The position numbers and the translations under genes were made by a program. 15,647 nt of DNA from CAYOHP01 sp964403795 [NCBI: uncultured bacterium] (GTDB lineage Bacteria > Muiribacteriota > UBA6191 > CAZXTJ01). Positions 14,426 through 15,647 of the stretch are shown here, piece by piece (position 1 is the first letter of the stretch; the number at the start of each line of letters is the position of its first letter). Below the pieces are notes generated by a model, which saw only the letters and a program-made list of their open reading frames with translations, was not told the origin of the DNA and made no database searches. Where the stretch lies: positions 1 to 15,647 of the forward strand of contig CAYOHP010000150.1 of the NCBI GenBank assembly GCA_964403795.1, in the 5' to 3' direction.

Positions 14426-15647
14426 CTACTTCTCGGGGAGGGTCTTCAGGAGACTCTCGGCGTCCGCCCGGAGCTGATCCGAGGGCGAGAGGGCCAGGAT
14501 CTTCTGGAGCGCCGAACGGGCGTCGGACTGGGCTTCCTCCCGGGGGGCGCTGCCTTGGGTCGCCTCGTCGATCCTGGCCAGGGCATAGCGATAGTGGTAG
14601 TCGGGGTTGGCGGGGTCCTTGGCGATCGCTCCCTTGAACCACATGCGGGCCTTGCGCAGGTCGTCCTTGTTCCCCCGGTCCTGGAAGTTCTTGTAGAGCT
14701 CGAGGCCCCGGGCCTGGTACTCGGCCGGATCGGTGACCTCGGGGTGCTCGCCCTTCTCGACCTCGGGGAGGAGCTTCTCCTCCTTCTGGCGGGCGAGCCC
14801 GGCGAGGATCTCCTTCTTCTCCTTCTCCTTGCGGGCCATCTCCTTCTTCAGGAGATCGGTGCGCTCCGCGGAGATGCGGGCCATCTGGCTCCCGGCCTGG
14901 GCCTTCTTGGCGAGGAAGGTGTAGTGGTCGATGGCCGCCTGGTCCTCGCCCCGCTTCTCCTCGAGGTAGGCCATCAGCAGCCGGGTGTCGAGGTTGTCGG
15001 GCTCCGCCTTCACCTTGGAGGTGTAGAGGCGGTAGGTGGCGTCGAAGAGGCCGCCATCGGGCTCGGCCAGCAGGTTGGCGTCGGCCTGGAGTGCCTGGAC
15101 CAGGAGGCGCCCGGCCGGGTCCGGACTGCCCGACTTCCGGAACAGCCCGACCGCGTACTCGAACAGCACCCGGGGGTTCTTGCCGTCCGGGGCGCCGGCC
15201 GGCAGCGGAGTCGTTGCCCCCAACCCTGCAGGCGGCTTCGGCTTGCCCCCGGAACCCCCGTCGAGTTCGCCGAGCAGGTCGTCGAGATCGCCCCCGAGCT
15301 CCCCGCCTCCCGGGATCGGCTCGGAGAGTTCGCGGGAGGACGCCACCCGGCTCCGCTCCGGGCTCGAGGCCCCAGCCGGCGGGAGGGTGGGAGGCGGCCC
15401 GTCCCACAGGCTGCCTCGCCGGGCCGCGCCCTTCCCGCCTTCCCCCTTGCCTACCCTGGCCTCGAGGGCCTGGATCTTCGCCGAGCCCAGCAGGCGCCCC
15501 TCGAGGATCCGGTCCAGGGTCCTGCGCGCCAGCCGGGCTTCGCCCAGGGCCAGGTAGACCTCGACCAGGAGCTCATGGGCCTCGGGATTGCCGGGGGCCA
15601 CCAGGAGCAGGTTCTCGAGCTCGAGTCGGGCAGTCCTGTGGTCGCCG
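14426..15647 (-). CDS. TPR-repeat protein with Lys/Glu-rich coiled coil, 5'-truncated by the window edge
   Basis: The minus frame is open from the right edge to a TAG at 14426 (406 residues visible); its start lies outside. TPR-like helices open the visible part (LVAPGNPEAHELLVEVYLAL, then GEARLARRTLDRIL). A low-complexity linker rich in Pro, Ser and Gly follows, with an acidic GGDLDDLLGELDGGSGG segment. More TPR-like helices come next (NPRVLFEYAVGLFRKSG, NLDTRLLMAYLEEKRGEDQA), then a highly charged stretch (KKEMARKEKEKKEILAGLA, about 14790-14860) likely to form a long helix, and a C-terminal TPR-like pair (ARMWFKGAIAKDPANPDY and onward). No membrane segment is visible in this part. TPR proteins act as scaffolds for protein complexes; the partner here is unknown. 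It is the first visible gene of the minus-strand run leading to the kinase, with a 153-base gap to the next gene. Confidence 0.85.
   Translation of the reverse strand, partial: GDHRTARLELENLLLVAPGNPEAHELLVEVYLALGEARLARRTLDRILEGRLLGSAKIQALEARVGKGEGGKGAARRGSLWDGPPPTLPPAGASSPERSRVASSRELSEPIPGGGELGGDLDDLLGELDGGSGGKPKPPAGLGATTPLPAGAPDGKNPRVLFEYAVGLFRKSGSPDPAGRLLVQALQADANLLAEPDGGLFDATYRLYTSKVKAEPDNLDTRLLMAYLEEKRGEDQAAIDHYTFLAKKAQAGSQMARISAERTDLLKKEMARKEKEKKEILAGLARQKEEKLLPEVEKGEHPEVTDPAEYQARGLELYKNFQDRGNKDDLRKARMWFKGAIAKDPANPDYHYRYALARIDEATQGSAPREEAQSDARSALQKILALSPSDQLRADAESLLKTLPEK

Noticed and set aside
1-15647. tRNA, rRNA, CRISPR arrays, IS ends, attachment sites and riboswitches.
   Set aside because: No cloverleaf, repeat-spacer pattern, transposase or terminal inverted repeats were recognised on either strand; intergenic space is too short for most of these.

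Overview
The window is very GC-rich (judged by eye at roughly 68-70%) and almost completely coding, with strong GGAGG-type ribosome binding sites and frequent GTG and TTG starts. It holds type IV-type prepilins, an SLH-domain protein, two probable lipoproteins, beta-oxidation enzymes and a 1343-residue Ser/Thr kinase fused to cyclase-like, AAA and TPR regions. This suggests a high-GC, diderm-like, metabolically versatile bacterium such as a Myxococcota, Acidobacteriota or related candidate phylum. The sequence contains no marker gene that fixes the phylum. No RNA gene, IS element, CRISPR array or phage gene was seen, so this reads as ordinary chromosome.

Layout, left to right. (1) Positions 1-2497, minus strand: two prepilin-like genes in one unit, a GspK/PilX-like protein followed by a classical prepilin with Glu at +5 that runs off the left edge. 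(2) 2706-4726: a divergent envelope pair, a short secreted protein with one SLH domain (minus) and a 400-residue lipoprotein built from three diverged copies of a ~100-residue unit (plus). They share a 260-base upstream region. (3) 4755-4793: a perfect 14-bp stem terminator between convergent genes. (4) 4793-7684, minus strand: a catabolic unit of crotonase, crotonase and thiolase. (5) 7814-8251, plus: a small orphan multi-pass membrane protein whose stop shares a CTAG with the stop of the kinase. (6) 8248-15647, minus strand, in transcription order: a TPR protein entering from the right edge, a secreted cysteine-free protein of unknown function, an SGNH/GDSL esterase with a signal peptide, and the giant kinase.

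The genes form three themes. The left part is cell-surface equipment (pseudopilins, SLH protein, repeat lipoprotein). The middle is acyl-CoA degradation: both crotonases keep the two catalytic glutamates and the thiolase keeps its Cys/His/Cys set, but no 3-hydroxyacyl-CoA dehydrogenase or CoA ligase is present here. The right part combines TPR/envelope proteins with a signalling kinase whose internal cyclase-homology domain has probably lost catalysis.

No clear-cut new defence or mobile system is visible. The best candidates for undescribed biology are the triplicated lipoprotein module, the kinase with a degenerate cyclase domain, and the unknown secreted protein next to the esterase.
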